Source: Streptomyces sp. NBC_00461
GTDB lineage: Bacteria; Actinomycetota; Actinomycetes; Streptomycetales; Streptomycetaceae
Length of the DNA: 64,000 bases
Assembly (NCBI RefSeq): GCF_036013935.1
Contig: NZ_CP107902.1
Location: forward strand, 2,947,001-3,011,000
Direction: 5' to 3'
A model generated the notes under the pieces. It saw only the letters and a list, made by a program, of their open reading frames with translations. It did not search any database and had not been told where the DNA came from. Positions 24,428 through 34,554 of the stretch are shown in pieces (position 1 is the first letter of the stretch; every line of letters begins with the position of its first letter). The translations under genes and the position numbers were made by a program.

Positions 24428-24898
24428 TCAGCCGGGGTCGGCCGGGATGCGATGGTCCGGCCGGCCGTCCTTGGCGAGGATCGAGTGGTCGTCGGCGACC
24501 GCCCGGTACAGCCGCATACCGGAGTCGCCCTGTACGTCGTCGAGAGTCCAGGCCCTCCCGCCGTGCCGCAGGGACCGACGGGAGAACACTTCGATCGCAC
24601 GCTCGGCGTCCGGGCCCACCACGGCCCCGGCGACCGCGGCCATGTACACGCCCTGGCCCGTCCCGATCGGCACCGACGAGTCGAAGACCGAGAGGCCCAC
24701 CTCGGGTCGCACGGCGATGTTGTGGGAGTGCCGGGTCTGCGGCGACGACACCCAGAAGAACTCGCGGCACCCATCGTGGGCGAAGTAGACGGGCGAGCTC
24801 CACGGCCGCCCGTCCGCGTCGGCGGTGGCGAGCACCATGTACAGGTTCGCGTCGACGATGCCGCGCACGATGTCACCGGGGTGCCTGCCGGAACTCAT
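24428..24898 (-). CDS. Pyridoxamine 5'-phosphate oxidase-family flavin protein
   Basis: A 156-residue split-barrel protein. LYMVLATADADGRPWSSPVY followed by FAHDG (about 19-43) and EFFWVSSPQTRHSHNI are the FMN-binding split-barrel elements of the PPOX class. The class includes F420- or FMN-dependent reductases as well as heme-utilisation proteins, so the reaction is unknown. ATG 24898 begins one base after the stop of the upstream gene at 24900, so the two are translationally coupled. Confidence 0.83.
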   Translation of the reverse strand: MSSGRHPGDIVRGIVDANLYMVLATADADGRPWSSPVYFAHDGCREFFWVSSPQTRHSHNIAVRPEVGLSVFDSSVPIGTGQGVYMAAVAGAVVGPDAERAIEVFSRRSLRHGGRAWTLDDVQGDSGMRLYRAVADDHSILAKDGRPDHRIPADPG

Positions 24899-24899
24899 C

Positions 24900-25370
24900 T
24901 CAGCGGCTCCGGCGGTACGAGAGGGCGAAGTCCCGCTCCCAGGCGGCCGACTCGCCACGAGCGATCTCCCAGGCGCCGCGGATGGTGTCGCCGTCCTCGC
25001 TCACGTACCCGACGTACCGCTGCCGGAAGCTCAGCGGCGTGAAGTCCGACCTCTCGCGCAGCAACTGCCACACCCCCTCGTCGAAGGTCATGGCGTACAG
25101 CCGTACGACGCCCCGCGAGTCGTAGTAGTGCTGCGTGTAGCCGCCCGTCTCCGGGTCGGCAGCGATGATCGCCATGCTCTCCGGTGCCGGGTTCGGCGCC
25201 TGCGTCCGCTGGACCAGGAACCGCCCGTCCAAGGTCCACTCGAACACACTGCGCCCGGGAGGCACCTCCATCCCCGGAAACTCGGCCTCCACCACCCACT
25301 CGCCGACCAGGACGTCCAGCCGTTTCAGGGATTCCTGCCGTGTCGCCGCGTCCACCGCACACACCTCCAT
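24900..25370 (-). CDS. DUF1579-like conserved protein
   Basis: 156 residues of lipocalin-like beta-barrel appearance: LDVLVGEWVVEAEFPG at about 18-33, GRFLVQRTQAP at about 49, then repeated beta-strand motifs (GYTQHYYDSRGVVRLY). This pattern fits DUF1579 and related small ligand-binding barrels. Two starts are possible, ATG 25370 with GGAGG or GTG 25355 with its own GGAGG. Function unknown; it is coupled to the PPOX-like flavoprotein. Confidence 0.72.
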   Translation of the reverse strand: MEVCAVDAATRQESLKRLDVLVGEWVVEAEFPGMEVPPGRSVFEWTLDGRFLVQRTQAPNPAPESMAIIAADPETGGYTQHYYDSRGVVRLYAMTFDEGVWQLLRERSDFTPLSFRQRYVGYVSEDGDTIRGAWEIARGESAAWERDFALSYRRSR

Positions 25371-25412
25371 GTCCTCCGGTTCACAGAGGGAGACGGCGAT
25401 GGCGCGCGAAAC

Positions 25413-25940
25413 TCATCGGTCCGCGAGCTGCAACCTCGCCGTGCACAGGCCGGTCTCCTCGGCCCGCCGCGTCCGATTGCCCATCGCCCCACCCGCGTGG
25501 GCCTTTGGCGCACCGACCTCGAACCCGAGGCTCCGCAGGAACCCCAGCCCCGGCTCCCACTCCCCCGGGCACGTGGCGGCCACCGTCCGCATCCCCCGCC
25601 CGGCCGCCTCCTCGATCAGGCGGCCCGCGACGCTCGCGCCCAAGCCCTCACGCCGGGCCTCGGGGGCGACGAGGAACATCCCCACCGAACAGCTCTCGAC
25701 ATCGGGATGCCGGTCCACGACATCGACCAGGCCGACGACCCTCTCGCCCCGGCACATCACCAGCACGCGCTTCTGGTCGAAGTCCGCGCCGTCGGGAAGC
25801 GCGTAGTACAGGCTCTGTACGTCCCCCGGGAGAGCCGGATTGCCGGTCGCGGCGACGAAGTAGTCCTCGCAGGACGCGAACAGAGCGGCCACGCCCGGCT
25901 CGTCCTCCGGCCGCATCTCACGCACCGTCACCTCGTCCAC
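25413..25940 (-). CDS. GNAT-family N-acetyltransferase
   Basis: A 175-residue acetyl-CoA-dependent acetyltransferase. The N-terminal VTVREMRPEDEPGVAALFAS is the first strand and helix of the fold. VGMFLVAPEARREGLGASVA (about 86-105) is the acetyl-CoA pyrophosphate-binding motif A. GLGFLRSLGFEVG is motif B. Acceptor unknown. GTG 25940 is the start. The 269 bases upstream (25941-26209) show no supported gene. Confidence 0.85.
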   Translation of the reverse strand: MDEVTVREMRPEDEPGVAALFASCEDYFVAATGNPALPGDVQSLYYALPDGADFDQKRVLVMCRGERVVGLVDVVDRHPDVESCSVGMFLVAPEARREGLGASVAGRLIEEAAGRGMRTVAATCPGEWEPGLGFLRSLGFEVGAPKAHAGGAMGNRTRRAEETGLCTARLQLADR

Positions 25941-26209
25941 GGTCTCACCGCCTCATCTCAGGCACTCGAACCAGACGGTCCTACCACCCCCGACCGCCGG
26001 GCTCACACCTCATTTGTGGACCACCGCGTCGAGCGGCCCGAGCCCGCGACCACCCCCCGCGTCCAGCGACAACTCCGTCGAGACACGCGGAGGTTGGGGA
26101 AAGCCGTCCGCCACCCCCACCATCGCCGTCCGCGATTCAAAGACCCCCGCCGGGCCGGTGCTCTCGTTCCGGCCCGACGCGTTCCGTCAGTTCGTCGCTC
26201 GGGGCGCGT

Positions 26210-27463
<1,254 letters not shown>

Positions 27464-27581
27464 CCCTGTGCAGTCTGCTGACAGCTCAACCACAACCGCA
27501 AGGGTCGTGCACGCAATTCGGCTTGCCATACCTATTGCCTCTTGTAGAACCCGTTACTACCTTCACGGCAAACCTGCAGAA

Positions 27582-27596
27582 CTGATGGACCGTCAG
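27582..27596. promoter_or_regulatory. CTGA-N7-TCAG palindrome at the P450 translation start region
   Basis: CTGATGGACCGTCAG is flanked by GAA/AAC (GAACTGATGG...CGTCAGAAC) and lies 20 bases before the P450 ATG, so a bound protein would block initiation or early elongation. Same motif as at 554, 5223 and 13119, here in the opposite orientation. Confidence 0.5.
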
Positions 27597-27616
27597 AACT
27601 CAAGCCGGAGTCGCCC

Positions 27617-28852
27617 ATGCCCTGTCCAGCTCTCCCCGACGGGTTCGACTTCACCGACCCCGACCTGCTGCACCACCGTGTGCCCCTGCCGGAGTTCGCC
27701 GAGCTGCGCCGGGCCGAACCGGTGCGCTGGATCCCGCAGTCGGCCAACCTCGCCGGCTTCCAGGACGAGGGGTACTGGGCCGTCACCCGGCACGCCGACG
27801 TCAAGTACGTCTCGACGCACCCGGAGCTGTACTCCTCGTACCTCAACACGGCGATCATCCGCTTCAACGAGCACATCGAGCGCGACGCCATCGACGCCCA
27901 GCGGCTGATCCTGCTCAACATGGACCCGCCGGAGCACACCCGGGTCCGCCAGATCGTGCAGCGCGTCTTCACTCCGCGCGCCATACGGGCGCTGGAGGAA
28001 CGGCTGCGCGACCGCGCCCACGCCATCGCGCGGGAGGCCGGTGCGCGCCCCGGCCCCTTCGACTTCGTCACCGAGGTCGCCTGCGAACTGCCTTTGCAGG
28101 CCATCGCCGAGCTCATCGGCATCCCGCAGGACGACCGGGCCAAGATCTTCGACTGGTCCAACAAGATGATCTCGTACGACGACCCGGAGTACGCGATCAC
28201 CGAGGAGGTCGGCGCCGAGTCGGCCACCGAACTCATCGCCTATGCCATGAACATGGCCGCGGACCGGAAGCAGTGCCCCGCGAAGGACATCGTCACCACG
28301 CTGGTGGCGGCCGAGGACGAAGGCAACCTCAACTCCGACGAGTTCGGGTTCTTCGTGCTGATGCTGGCCGTGGCGGGCAACGAGACCACCCGCAACGCCA
28401 TCACCCACGGCATGCACGCCTTCCTCACCCACCCCGAGCAGTGGGAACTGTACAAGAGGGAGCGTCCGCAGACGGCGGCCGAGGAGATCGTGCGGTGGGC
28501 GACCCCGGTCAACTCCTTCCAGCGCACGGCCACTCAGGACACCGAACTGGGCGGGAAGCTGATCAGGAAGGGCGACCGGGTCGGCATCTTCTACGCCTCC
28601 GCCAACCACGACCCCGAGGTCTTCACCGACCCCGACACCTTCGACATCACCCGCGATCCCAACCCCCACCTCGGCTTCGGCGGCGGAGGCCCGCACTACT
28701 GCCTCGGCAAGTCCCTGGCCGTCCTGGAGATCGACCTCATCTTCAACGCGATCGCCGAGGCCCTGCCGAACCTCACCCTGACCGGCGACCCGAGCCGCCT
28801 GCGCTCCGCGTGGATCAACGGCGTGAAGCACCTCCAGGTCGAGGTGGCCTGA
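27617..28852 (+). CDS. cyp125: CYP125-type cytochrome P450 (steroid C26/C27 hydroxylase family)
   Basis: A 411-residue soluble P450. The heme cysteine is Cys362 in FGGGGPHYCLGK. The I-helix oxygen-activation motif is AGNETTRN (about 253-260), and the ExxR is in EEIVRWATP. Segments near the C-terminus (LRSAWINGVKHLQVE) match CYP125, which oxidises the terminal methyl of the sterol side chain. ATG 27617 has CGGAG upstream. It is divergent from the FadA5-type thiolase. Electrons may come from the 3Fe-4S ferredoxin at 11394 (inference). The substrate could be a sterol or another isoprenoid chain. Confidence 0.88.
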   Translation: MPCPALPDGFDFTDPDLLHHRVPLPEFAELRRAEPVRWIPQSANLAGFQDEGYWAVTRHADVKYVSTHPELYSSYLNTAIIRFNEHIERDAIDAQRLILLNMDPPEHTRVRQIVQRVFTPRAIRALEERLRDRAHAIAREAGARPGPFDFVTEVACELPLQAIAELIGIPQDDRAKIFDWSNKMISYDDPEYAITEEVGAESATELIAYAMNMAADRKQCPAKDIVTTLVAAEDEGNLNSDEFGFFVLMLAVAGNETTRNAITHGMHAFLTHPEQWELYKRERPQTAAEEIVRWATPVNSFQRTATQDTELGGKLIRKGDRVGIFYASANHDPEVFTDPDTFDITRDPNPHLGFGGGGPHYCLGKSLAVLEIDLIFNAIAEALPNLTLTGDPSRLRSAWINGVKHLQVEVA

Positions 28853-28932
28853 CACGCTCGGGCCGGCGGCATCCCGGCGCCGCCGGCCCGTCCCACGAAA
28901 CACGGAACGTCGGGGGAGGCAGGAACGTCCCC

Positions 28933-30108
28933 CTACGCGCCGTTCCTGCCTCCCCCGAGGGCCGCACTGCTCTGCCCGGCGGTGCCCTGCCCAGCCGTGC
29001 GCTGCTCGGCCCGCGCCGGAAGGGAGCGCGCGGCGAGGTGTCGTACGACGAACTCGGCGTCCCGGCCGACGCCCTGGATCATCGACGAGGCCATGGCGTA
29101 CTGGAAGAGCCTGCCGACGAAGTACAGGCCGGGCTGTGTCTCGACGACTCCGCGGCGCTGGGCGGGTTCACCGTCCTCGTCGAACACGTTCGCCCCGGGC
29201 AGGTCGATCCAGGAGATGTCCGGCCTGAACCCCGTGCACCACACGACGTTGGCGACATCGGGGGCCGACCCGTCGGCGAGTACCGGCCTGCCCTCGCGCA
29301 CCCCGCTCGTGCGTGCCACGCGCCGGACACCGGCCGCCTTGAGATCGGCGGGCTTGACGCGGATCAGTGGGGCGCTGTGGGCGAGCACCTTAGGGCGCAG
29401 CTTGCGGCCCATCGGGGTGCGTACGGTGATCAGGTGCCGGAAGGCGAAGAACAGGGCGGGTGTCAGGACCCTGGCCTTGCGGTGCTCGATCCGCCACGGG
29501 ATCTGTCCCGGGTGCGGGCCGGACAGCAACACGCTGTGGGTGCGGGCGAGTTCGAGCGAGATGTCGGCGCCCGAGTTGCCGGCGCCGACGATCAGGACGG
29601 GGCCGTCGCACAGTTGGTCGGGATTGCGGTAGTCGACGGCGTGCAACTGCGTGATGTCGGGGGCCAGTTCGCCGGCGAAGGAAGGCGTCTTCGGCAGCCG
29701 GTCGTAGCCTGCGGCGACGACGACGTTGTCCGCCTCGTAGGTCCGAGCCCCCTGTGCCGTCTCCGTCTCGACGACGTAGCGGCCACCCTCGTACGACACC
29801 CGCCGCACCGAGACGCCGGTCCGCACCGGCAGTTCGGCCCAGGCGGCGTAGGCCTGGAGGTAGTCGGCGTACTCGTCGCGGGTGGGGAACGACCAGGCGG
29901 GGCCGGGGTACGGCAGCCCGGGCAGCCCGTCGAACTTGGCGGGGCTGAACAGCCGCAGTGAGTCCCAGCGCCCACGCCAGGCGTCACCGACGCGCTCGCC
30001 CGCGTCCAGGATCACGAAGGGACGGCCGGTACGGGCGAGGTGGTATCCGGTGGCGAGACCTGCCTGGCCTCCGCCGACGACGACGGTTTCGATGCGCTCG
30101 GTATGCAT
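28933..30108 (-). CDS. Flavin-containing monooxygenase-like NAD(P)H oxidoreductase
   Basis: A 391-residue protein with two dinucleotide folds: FAD-binding VVVGGGQAGLATGYHLA (about 9-25) and NADPH-binding VLIVGAGNSGADISLELA (about 177-194). FDGLPGLPYPGPAWSFPTRD and WCTGFRPDISW are typical of the class B / CzcO-like group. The C-terminus is low complexity (AGQGTAGQSSAALGGG). ATG 30108 has GAGGAG upstream. Substrate unknown; family members oxidise heteroatoms or carry out Baeyer-Villiger reactions. Confidence 0.88.
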   Translation of the reverse strand: MHTERIETVVVGGGQAGLATGYHLARTGRPFVILDAGERVGDAWRGRWDSLRLFSPAKFDGLPGLPYPGPAWSFPTRDEYADYLQAYAAWAELPVRTGVSVRRVSYEGGRYVVETETAQGARTYEADNVVVAAGYDRLPKTPSFAGELAPDITQLHAVDYRNPDQLCDGPVLIVGAGNSGADISLELARTHSVLLSGPHPGQIPWRIEHRKARVLTPALFFAFRHLITVRTPMGRKLRPKVLAHSAPLIRVKPADLKAAGVRRVARTSGVREGRPVLADGSAPDVANVVWCTGFRPDISWIDLPGANVFDEDGEPAQRRGVVETQPGLYFVGRLFQYAMASSMIQGVGRDAEFVVRHLAARSLPARAEQRTAGQGTAGQSSAALGGGRNGA

Positions 30109-30335
30109 GACAGCTCCTCGCTGGTGACGGGCGTGCCGTTGCTGGTGGTGGCGGGATGTGTCCGGCGGTCGGCCTCGTAGATCTCCACGGCCCGGCGCAG
30201 CAGCCGCTCGGCCTCGGCGTGCTCGCCGAGCAGTCGCAGCAGGGTGCCGAGGTCGGCGGCGCAGTCGGCGAGCCGTAGCCGCGCGGCGCGGACCTGTTCG
30301 TGGAGACCGGCTGTACCGGTCGGGTCGTCGGACAC
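30012..30335 (-). CDS. Possible small TPR-motif protein overlapping the monooxygenase
   Basis: The first 60 residues look like real protein, with a single tetratricopeptide-type helical pair (TLLRLLGEHAEAERLLRRAV). The last third runs out of frame through the start of the monooxygenase and looks like readthrough (SASKPSSSAEARQ). GTG 30335 has no clear ribosome site. It may be a genuine small gene coupled to the monooxygenase, or the remnant of a longer TPR gene. Confidence 0.4.
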   Translation of the reverse strand: MSDDPTGTAGLHEQVRAARLRLADCAADLGTLLRLLGEHAEAERLLRRAVEIYEADRRTHPATTSNGTPVTSEELSCIPSASKPSSSAEARQVSPPDTTSPVPAVPS

Positions 30336-30413
30336 GTTTCGATGCTCGCGCCGGTGCGGAGCCGGGCGCATCGAGAGGAATGCCCATTCGCCGGGCGGAG
30401 CGTATGGGTGGTT

Positions 30414-32072
30414 CTACGCAGGTGTGTCCCGCTGCACGAGTCCGTGCTCGAAGGCGTAGGCGGCCGCGGCGGTGCGGGAGGTGACGTCGAGCTTGCCGAA
30501 GATGTTGCTGACGTGCCGGGCGACGGTCTTCTCGCTGAGGACCAGCTCGGTGGCGATGGCGTGGTTGGTGTGGCCGCGGGCGATGAGCCGTACGACTTCG
30601 AGTTCGCGGGGTGAGAGCGTCGGGTGCCGGTACTCGGCGCCCACGGTCAGACGCTCGGTCCTTTCGATGTCCGGCACGGCGCCGAGCCGCTCGAAGACCT
30701 GGCGTGCCGCGTCCAGCTCCCAGCCCGCCGAGTCCTCGTCGCCGAGCGCCCGGCAGGCAAGGCCGATCGCCACCTCGACGCGCGCGGCCTCGTACGGCAC
30801 GTCCAGCTCGCGCCAGATCCGCCCGGCCTCCCGGAGCGGGGGCAGGGCCTGGCCCGCCGCGCCCCCGGCCAGCCGCACCGCTCCCTGGGCCTGCCCGGCC
30901 ATGGCCCGCAGGGCGGCGGCGCGGTGGAAGGCGGCGATGTCCTCCAGTTCATCGGCGGCCCGGGCCGCCTCCCGCGCGCCCGCCTCACCCTCCGCGAGCA
31001 GGATCTCCACCGCGGCGGGCAGCAGGCGTGCCCTGCGCAGCGGCTCGGCCGTCTCGGCCAGTGCCCGGCGGATCGCCGCCGTCGCCGCCTCGACGCGGCC
31101 TCGGGTCAGCCACAGGAGGGCGAGGCCGGGCTGGGCGTCCCAGCCGTGGTGGAGGGTGTCCCGGTAGGCCTGCTCGGCCTCGGTGAAGTCGCCGCGCAGG
31201 CGGTGCAGTTCGGCCAGCTGGTAGAAGGCACCGCCCGCGACCTGTCCGCCGTATCCCGCGGTGAGCTGGGTGCAGGCCAGGCGGGCCTCGCGGACGGCGT
31301 CCGGCCAGGCGCCGCCGAGCTGGAGCAGCGCGACGCGGTGCACGCGGCACAGGCCGCGGTAGGCGCCGGTGAAGTCGGGCTGGGCCGCGCACCACTCGGC
31401 CAGGGCTTCGCTCCACTCCTGGGCGCGGCGCAGTTCCTGGAGGTCCTGGCAGGTGCCGATGACGACGCAGTAGATCATTCCGGTGCAGCGGGCGGTGGGC
31501 CCGCCGTCGGCGACGGCGACCATCGCCTCGTCCAGCTCGGCGAGCCCGGCCGCGACCTGCCCGTTGCTGACCAGGGCGAGGCCCAGCGTCATCGCCGTAC
31601 CGGCCGCGAGGTCGGCGTCCGCGCGGGACGCGACGGCCTCGCCCAGCCGGCGGGCGGTGTCGAGCATCTGCTCCGGCTCGCCCGCCCGGAAGTGCAGCTC
31701 GGCCTCCAGCATGAGCAGGTAGGCGCACTCCGGGCAGTCGGGTTCGGTGGCCGCCAGTCGTCGTGCGCGGGCCAGCCAGGCACCCGACTGCGCGAAGTCG
31801 CCGCCCCACGCCAACGCCTTGCACAGCCAGTACGCACACCGCAGCGCCGCCCCCACGGTTCCGGCCTCGGCATACGCGGTGTAGGCCCGCCGCAGCAGCC
31901 CCACGGCATCGTCACACCGCCCCAGCATGTCGGCGGCCTCGGCGAACAACTCGACATCGGGGGTGTCGAGGGGGCGCTGCACGTCGGCCCGCGCGAGTAC
32001 GTCGTAGGCGTCGGTCCAGGCCTGGGCCCGTACGGCATCCCGCCCCCGCCAGACATCCTCGTCCCAGTCCAT
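30414..32072 (-). CDS. LuxR-family transcriptional regulator with helical-repeat sensor region
   Basis: 552 residues. The bulk (about 1-470) is a TPR-like series of Ala/Leu-rich helical pairs with no ATPase Walker motifs, so it is not an intact LAL/MalT ATPase. The C-terminus (about 488-545) is a LuxR/GerE helix-turn-helix (LSPRELEVVRLIARGHTNHA, then LSEKTVARHVSNIFGKL). ATG 32072 has GGAGG five bases upstream and was preferred over ATG 32090. Targets and signals unknown; it precedes the monooxygenase on the same strand. Confidence 0.85.
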   Translation of the reverse strand: MDWDEDVWRGRDAVRAQAWTDAYDVLARADVQRPLDTPDVELFAEAADMLGRCDDAVGLLRRAYTAYAEAGTVGAALRCAYWLCKALAWGGDFAQSGAWLARARRLAATEPDCPECAYLLMLEAELHFRAGEPEQMLDTARRLGEAVASRADADLAAGTAMTLGLALVSNGQVAAGLAELDEAMVAVADGGPTARCTGMIYCVVIGTCQDLQELRRAQEWSEALAEWCAAQPDFTGAYRGLCRVHRVALLQLGGAWPDAVREARLACTQLTAGYGGQVAGGAFYQLAELHRLRGDFTEAEQAYRDTLHHGWDAQPGLALLWLTRGRVEAATAAIRRALAETAEPLRRARLLPAAVEILLAEGEAGAREAARAADELEDIAAFHRAAALRAMAGQAQGAVRLAGGAAGQALPPLREAGRIWRELDVPYEAARVEVAIGLACRALGDEDSAGWELDAARQVFERLGAVPDIERTERLTVGAEYRHPTLSPRELEVVRLIARGHTNHAIATELVLSEKTVARHVSNIFGKLDVTSRTAAAAYAFEHGLVQRDTPA

Positions 32073-32150
32073 GGCGCCTCCGCACAACATTGCACCGCGA
32101 ACGGGGCGGCGCTGTCACCCGCTGGGCAGGCACCTCGGGACGCGGACCCC

Positions 32151-34196
32151 TCAGCCCACCGCCCGTTCCCTCACGGCCACCGGTTCCTCGCTGGTCGCCG
32201 CCGCCGTGGCCGGTTTCGCCCGTGGGCCCTGAAGGAGGTACGTCAGTCCGAAGCCGGCGCCGACGACGAGCGCGCCGCCCGCCGCGTCCAGGACCCAGTG
32301 GTTGCCCGTCGCGACGATCGCCGAGACCGTCAGGAGCGGGTGGAGCAGTCCCAGGGCCTTCATCCACCACCTGGGGGCGAGCACGGCGATGACCACCCCG
32401 CACCACAGCGACCAGCCGAAGTGCAGCGAGGGCATCGCCGCGTACTGGTTGGTCAGCGCCGTCAAGGTGCCGTAGTCCGGCTTGGAGAAGTCCTGGACGC
32501 CGTGGACGGTGTCGATGACGCCGAGGCCGGGCAGGAGGCGCGGCGGCGCCAGAGGGTAGAGCCAGAAGCCGACCAGGGCGAGGAGCGTGGCGAAGCCCAG
32601 CGCGGCCCGGGCCCAGCGGTAGTCGGCCGGGCGGCGCCAGTAGAGGACGGCGAGGACCGTCAGCGGGACCACGAAATGGAACGACTCGTAGTAGAAGTCG
32701 AAGAAATGGCTCAGCCGGTCGACCTTGACGACCGTGTGGTTGACCCAGTGCTCGACGTCGATGTGCAGCCACCGCTCCAGATCCAGGATCTGGTGACCGT
32801 GGTCCTCGGCGGTCGCCCGGCCCTGCGAGTTGGTGCCGCCGGTCGCCGCGAGCCGCACCTTCTGGTAGGCGGCGTACGTGACGCGGATGAGAAGGAGTTC
32901 CAGGAGGAGGTTCGGGCGGGCCAGGACCCGGCGCAGCGCCGGCAGCAGGGGGACGTGCCTGAGGCGGGCCGGGACCGCGGGTGCGTACGGGGCCGGGACC
33001 GGCGCCCGGTAGTACGGCGACGTGCGGGACAGGAACGGGATCGCGGTCGCGGCGACGAGGGCCGCGAGGAGGACGACGTTGTCCCGCAGGACGTACATCT
33101 GCGACATGTTCGGCAGCATCATCCTGCCCGGCAGCGTCATCATCAGGACGACGGCGACCGGCCACACGTACCGGTCGGAGGCCCGCTTGCCGACCCTTCC
33201 GACGACCGCGAGCAGCACCCACAGCAGCTGGTGCTGCCAGGTCGTCGGGGACACCGCGATCGCCGCGCACCCCGTGATCGCCACCGCGAGCAGCAGCTGG
33301 CCGTCGCGCGCGTAACGCACCGCGCGCCGCACACCGAGCACCGCGACCGCCGTGCCCAGCGTGAAGAAGAGGGCGATCTCCAGCGGGCCCTCAAGGCCGA
33401 GCCGGAGCAGCGCGCCGTGCAGGGACTGGTTGGCGAGGTCGTCGGCCTTGCCGCCGAGACCGGTGCCCGCCATGTGGTGCACCCAGTAGATGTACGAGTC
33501 GTGCGGCATCGCCGCCCACGCGAGCGCGGTGCACGCGGCGAACGTGATCCCCGTGGTCAGGGCGGCCCGGCGGCGGCCCGTGAACCACAGCAGCGGTGCG
33601 AAGAGCAGCACGGTCGGCTGGAGCGCCGCGGCCAGACCGATCAGGACGCCGCCGGCCCGCTGCCCGCGCACGGCGAAGCAGCCGACCAGCACCAGCAGGA
33701 CCGGCATGATGCTCGTCTGTCCGAGCCACAGGGCGTTGCGCACCGGCAGCGACAGCATCAGCAGGCTGACGGCGACCGGCGCGGCGAGCAGCGAGGTCCT
33801 TCTGCTCACCGGCTGCGGCAGCGCACGGGCCACGACCAGACCGAGCGCGACGACCAGCAGCAGCGTGCCGAAGGTCCAGCCCCAGCCGAGGGCCTGCTCG
33901 GCGGCCTTGGTGAGCGGCTTCAGGACGAGCCCGCCGAACGGCGTGCCGGTGAACTGCGTCGAGTCGTAGAGCGAACCGTTCACATGCAGGACGCCGTTCG
34001 GGCCGACCCAGGTCTCCAGATCGGTCAGCCGCTCGCCCCTCGGCGTGCTGAGGACGACGGCCACCTGTCGTACGGCGAGGATCGCCGCCACCAGCCACAG
34101 CCCCAGGCGCGCCACACGCAGGCGTCCCCCGGCCGCTTCGGCTGCCGTTGCCCGGAAGGCCTTCGTCGGTCGCCCGCTTTGCTCCACGTTCGCCAC
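32151..34196 (-). CDS. GT87 membrane glycosyltransferase fused to a PAP2/Aur1-type phosphatase domain
   Basis: A 681-residue polytopic membrane protein. The first 400 residues carry about ten helices and a GT87-type (GT-C, polyprenyl-phosphate-mannose-dependent) pattern, including ALWLGQTSIM and ALQPTVLLFAPLLW. The C-terminal 230 residues form a PAP2 domain of the Aur1 inositolphosphotransferase type with PSLHFGWSLW (about 584) and GNHWVLDAAGG (about 629) as the two His motifs. One chain could both add a mannose-type sugar and process a lipid phosphate, for example in phosphoinositol-mannoside-like glycolipid synthesis (inference). GTG 34196 start. Confidence 0.85.
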   Translation of the reverse strand: MANVEQSGRPTKAFRATAAEAAGGRLRVARLGLWLVAAILAVRQVAVVLSTPRGERLTDLETWVGPNGVLHVNGSLYDSTQFTGTPFGGLVLKPLTKAAEQALGWGWTFGTLLLVVALGLVVARALPQPVSRRTSLLAAPVAVSLLMLSLPVRNALWLGQTSIMPVLLVLVGCFAVRGQRAGGVLIGLAAALQPTVLLFAPLLWFTGRRRAALTTGITFAACTALAWAAMPHDSYIYWVHHMAGTGLGGKADDLANQSLHGALLRLGLEGPLEIALFFTLGTAVAVLGVRRAVRYARDGQLLLAVAITGCAAIAVSPTTWQHQLLWVLLAVVGRVGKRASDRYVWPVAVVLMMTLPGRMMLPNMSQMYVLRDNVVLLAALVAATAIPFLSRTSPYYRAPVPAPYAPAVPARLRHVPLLPALRRVLARPNLLLELLLIRVTYAAYQKVRLAATGGTNSQGRATAEDHGHQILDLERWLHIDVEHWVNHTVVKVDRLSHFFDFYYESFHFVVPLTVLAVLYWRRPADYRWARAALGFATLLALVGFWLYPLAPPRLLPGLGVIDTVHGVQDFSKPDYGTLTALTNQYAAMPSLHFGWSLWCGVVIAVLAPRWWMKALGLLHPLLTVSAIVATGNHWVLDAAGGALVVGAGFGLTYLLQGPRAKPATAAATSEEPVAVRERAVG

Positions 34197-34554
34197 GCCT
34201 CGTCGGCCTCCGCTCCGTCGTCCGGATGCGCACCCTGGGGCTCGCAGGGCTCCCGGAGAGAGACGCCGTCCACCCCTGGTTCACGTCACGTCTTTTCCTC
34301 TTTTGTCCGAATGACGATAGTGCGTGGGAGGGCGGGTTGCCTCCGAGGGACGCGAGATGGATCACAACGAGCGACGGCGAGAAACGTGTTCGAGCGGGCA
34401 TACGCACCTGCACACGTGGTGTTTACATGCACTGCGCAACGACCTGGGTGCGACCCGTGAGGACGGCTCGCGCCCTATGGTCGCTTTTCGGCCCACCGTC
34501 ATCGCCGCCGCGGGCCGCGTCCCTGTCCCCGTCGAAAGGTAGGCGAGCGAAGTC
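34197..34554. other. Divergent promoter region between GT87-PAP2 and the MHS transporter
   Basis: 358 bases with no supported gene. A T-rich stretch (34289-34305, cgtcttttcctctttt) and a patch of alternating purine/pyrimidine (34396-34440, gcatacgcacctgcacacgt) are the least GC-rich parts and the likeliest promoter positions. No recognised operator or riboswitch. Confidence 0.4.

Noticed and set aside
25941..26209. Possible gene in the gap upstream of the GNAT and beyond the thiolase end
   Set aside because: No frame has a start with ribosome site or recognisable sequence. It is 269 bases of ordinary intergenic DNA.
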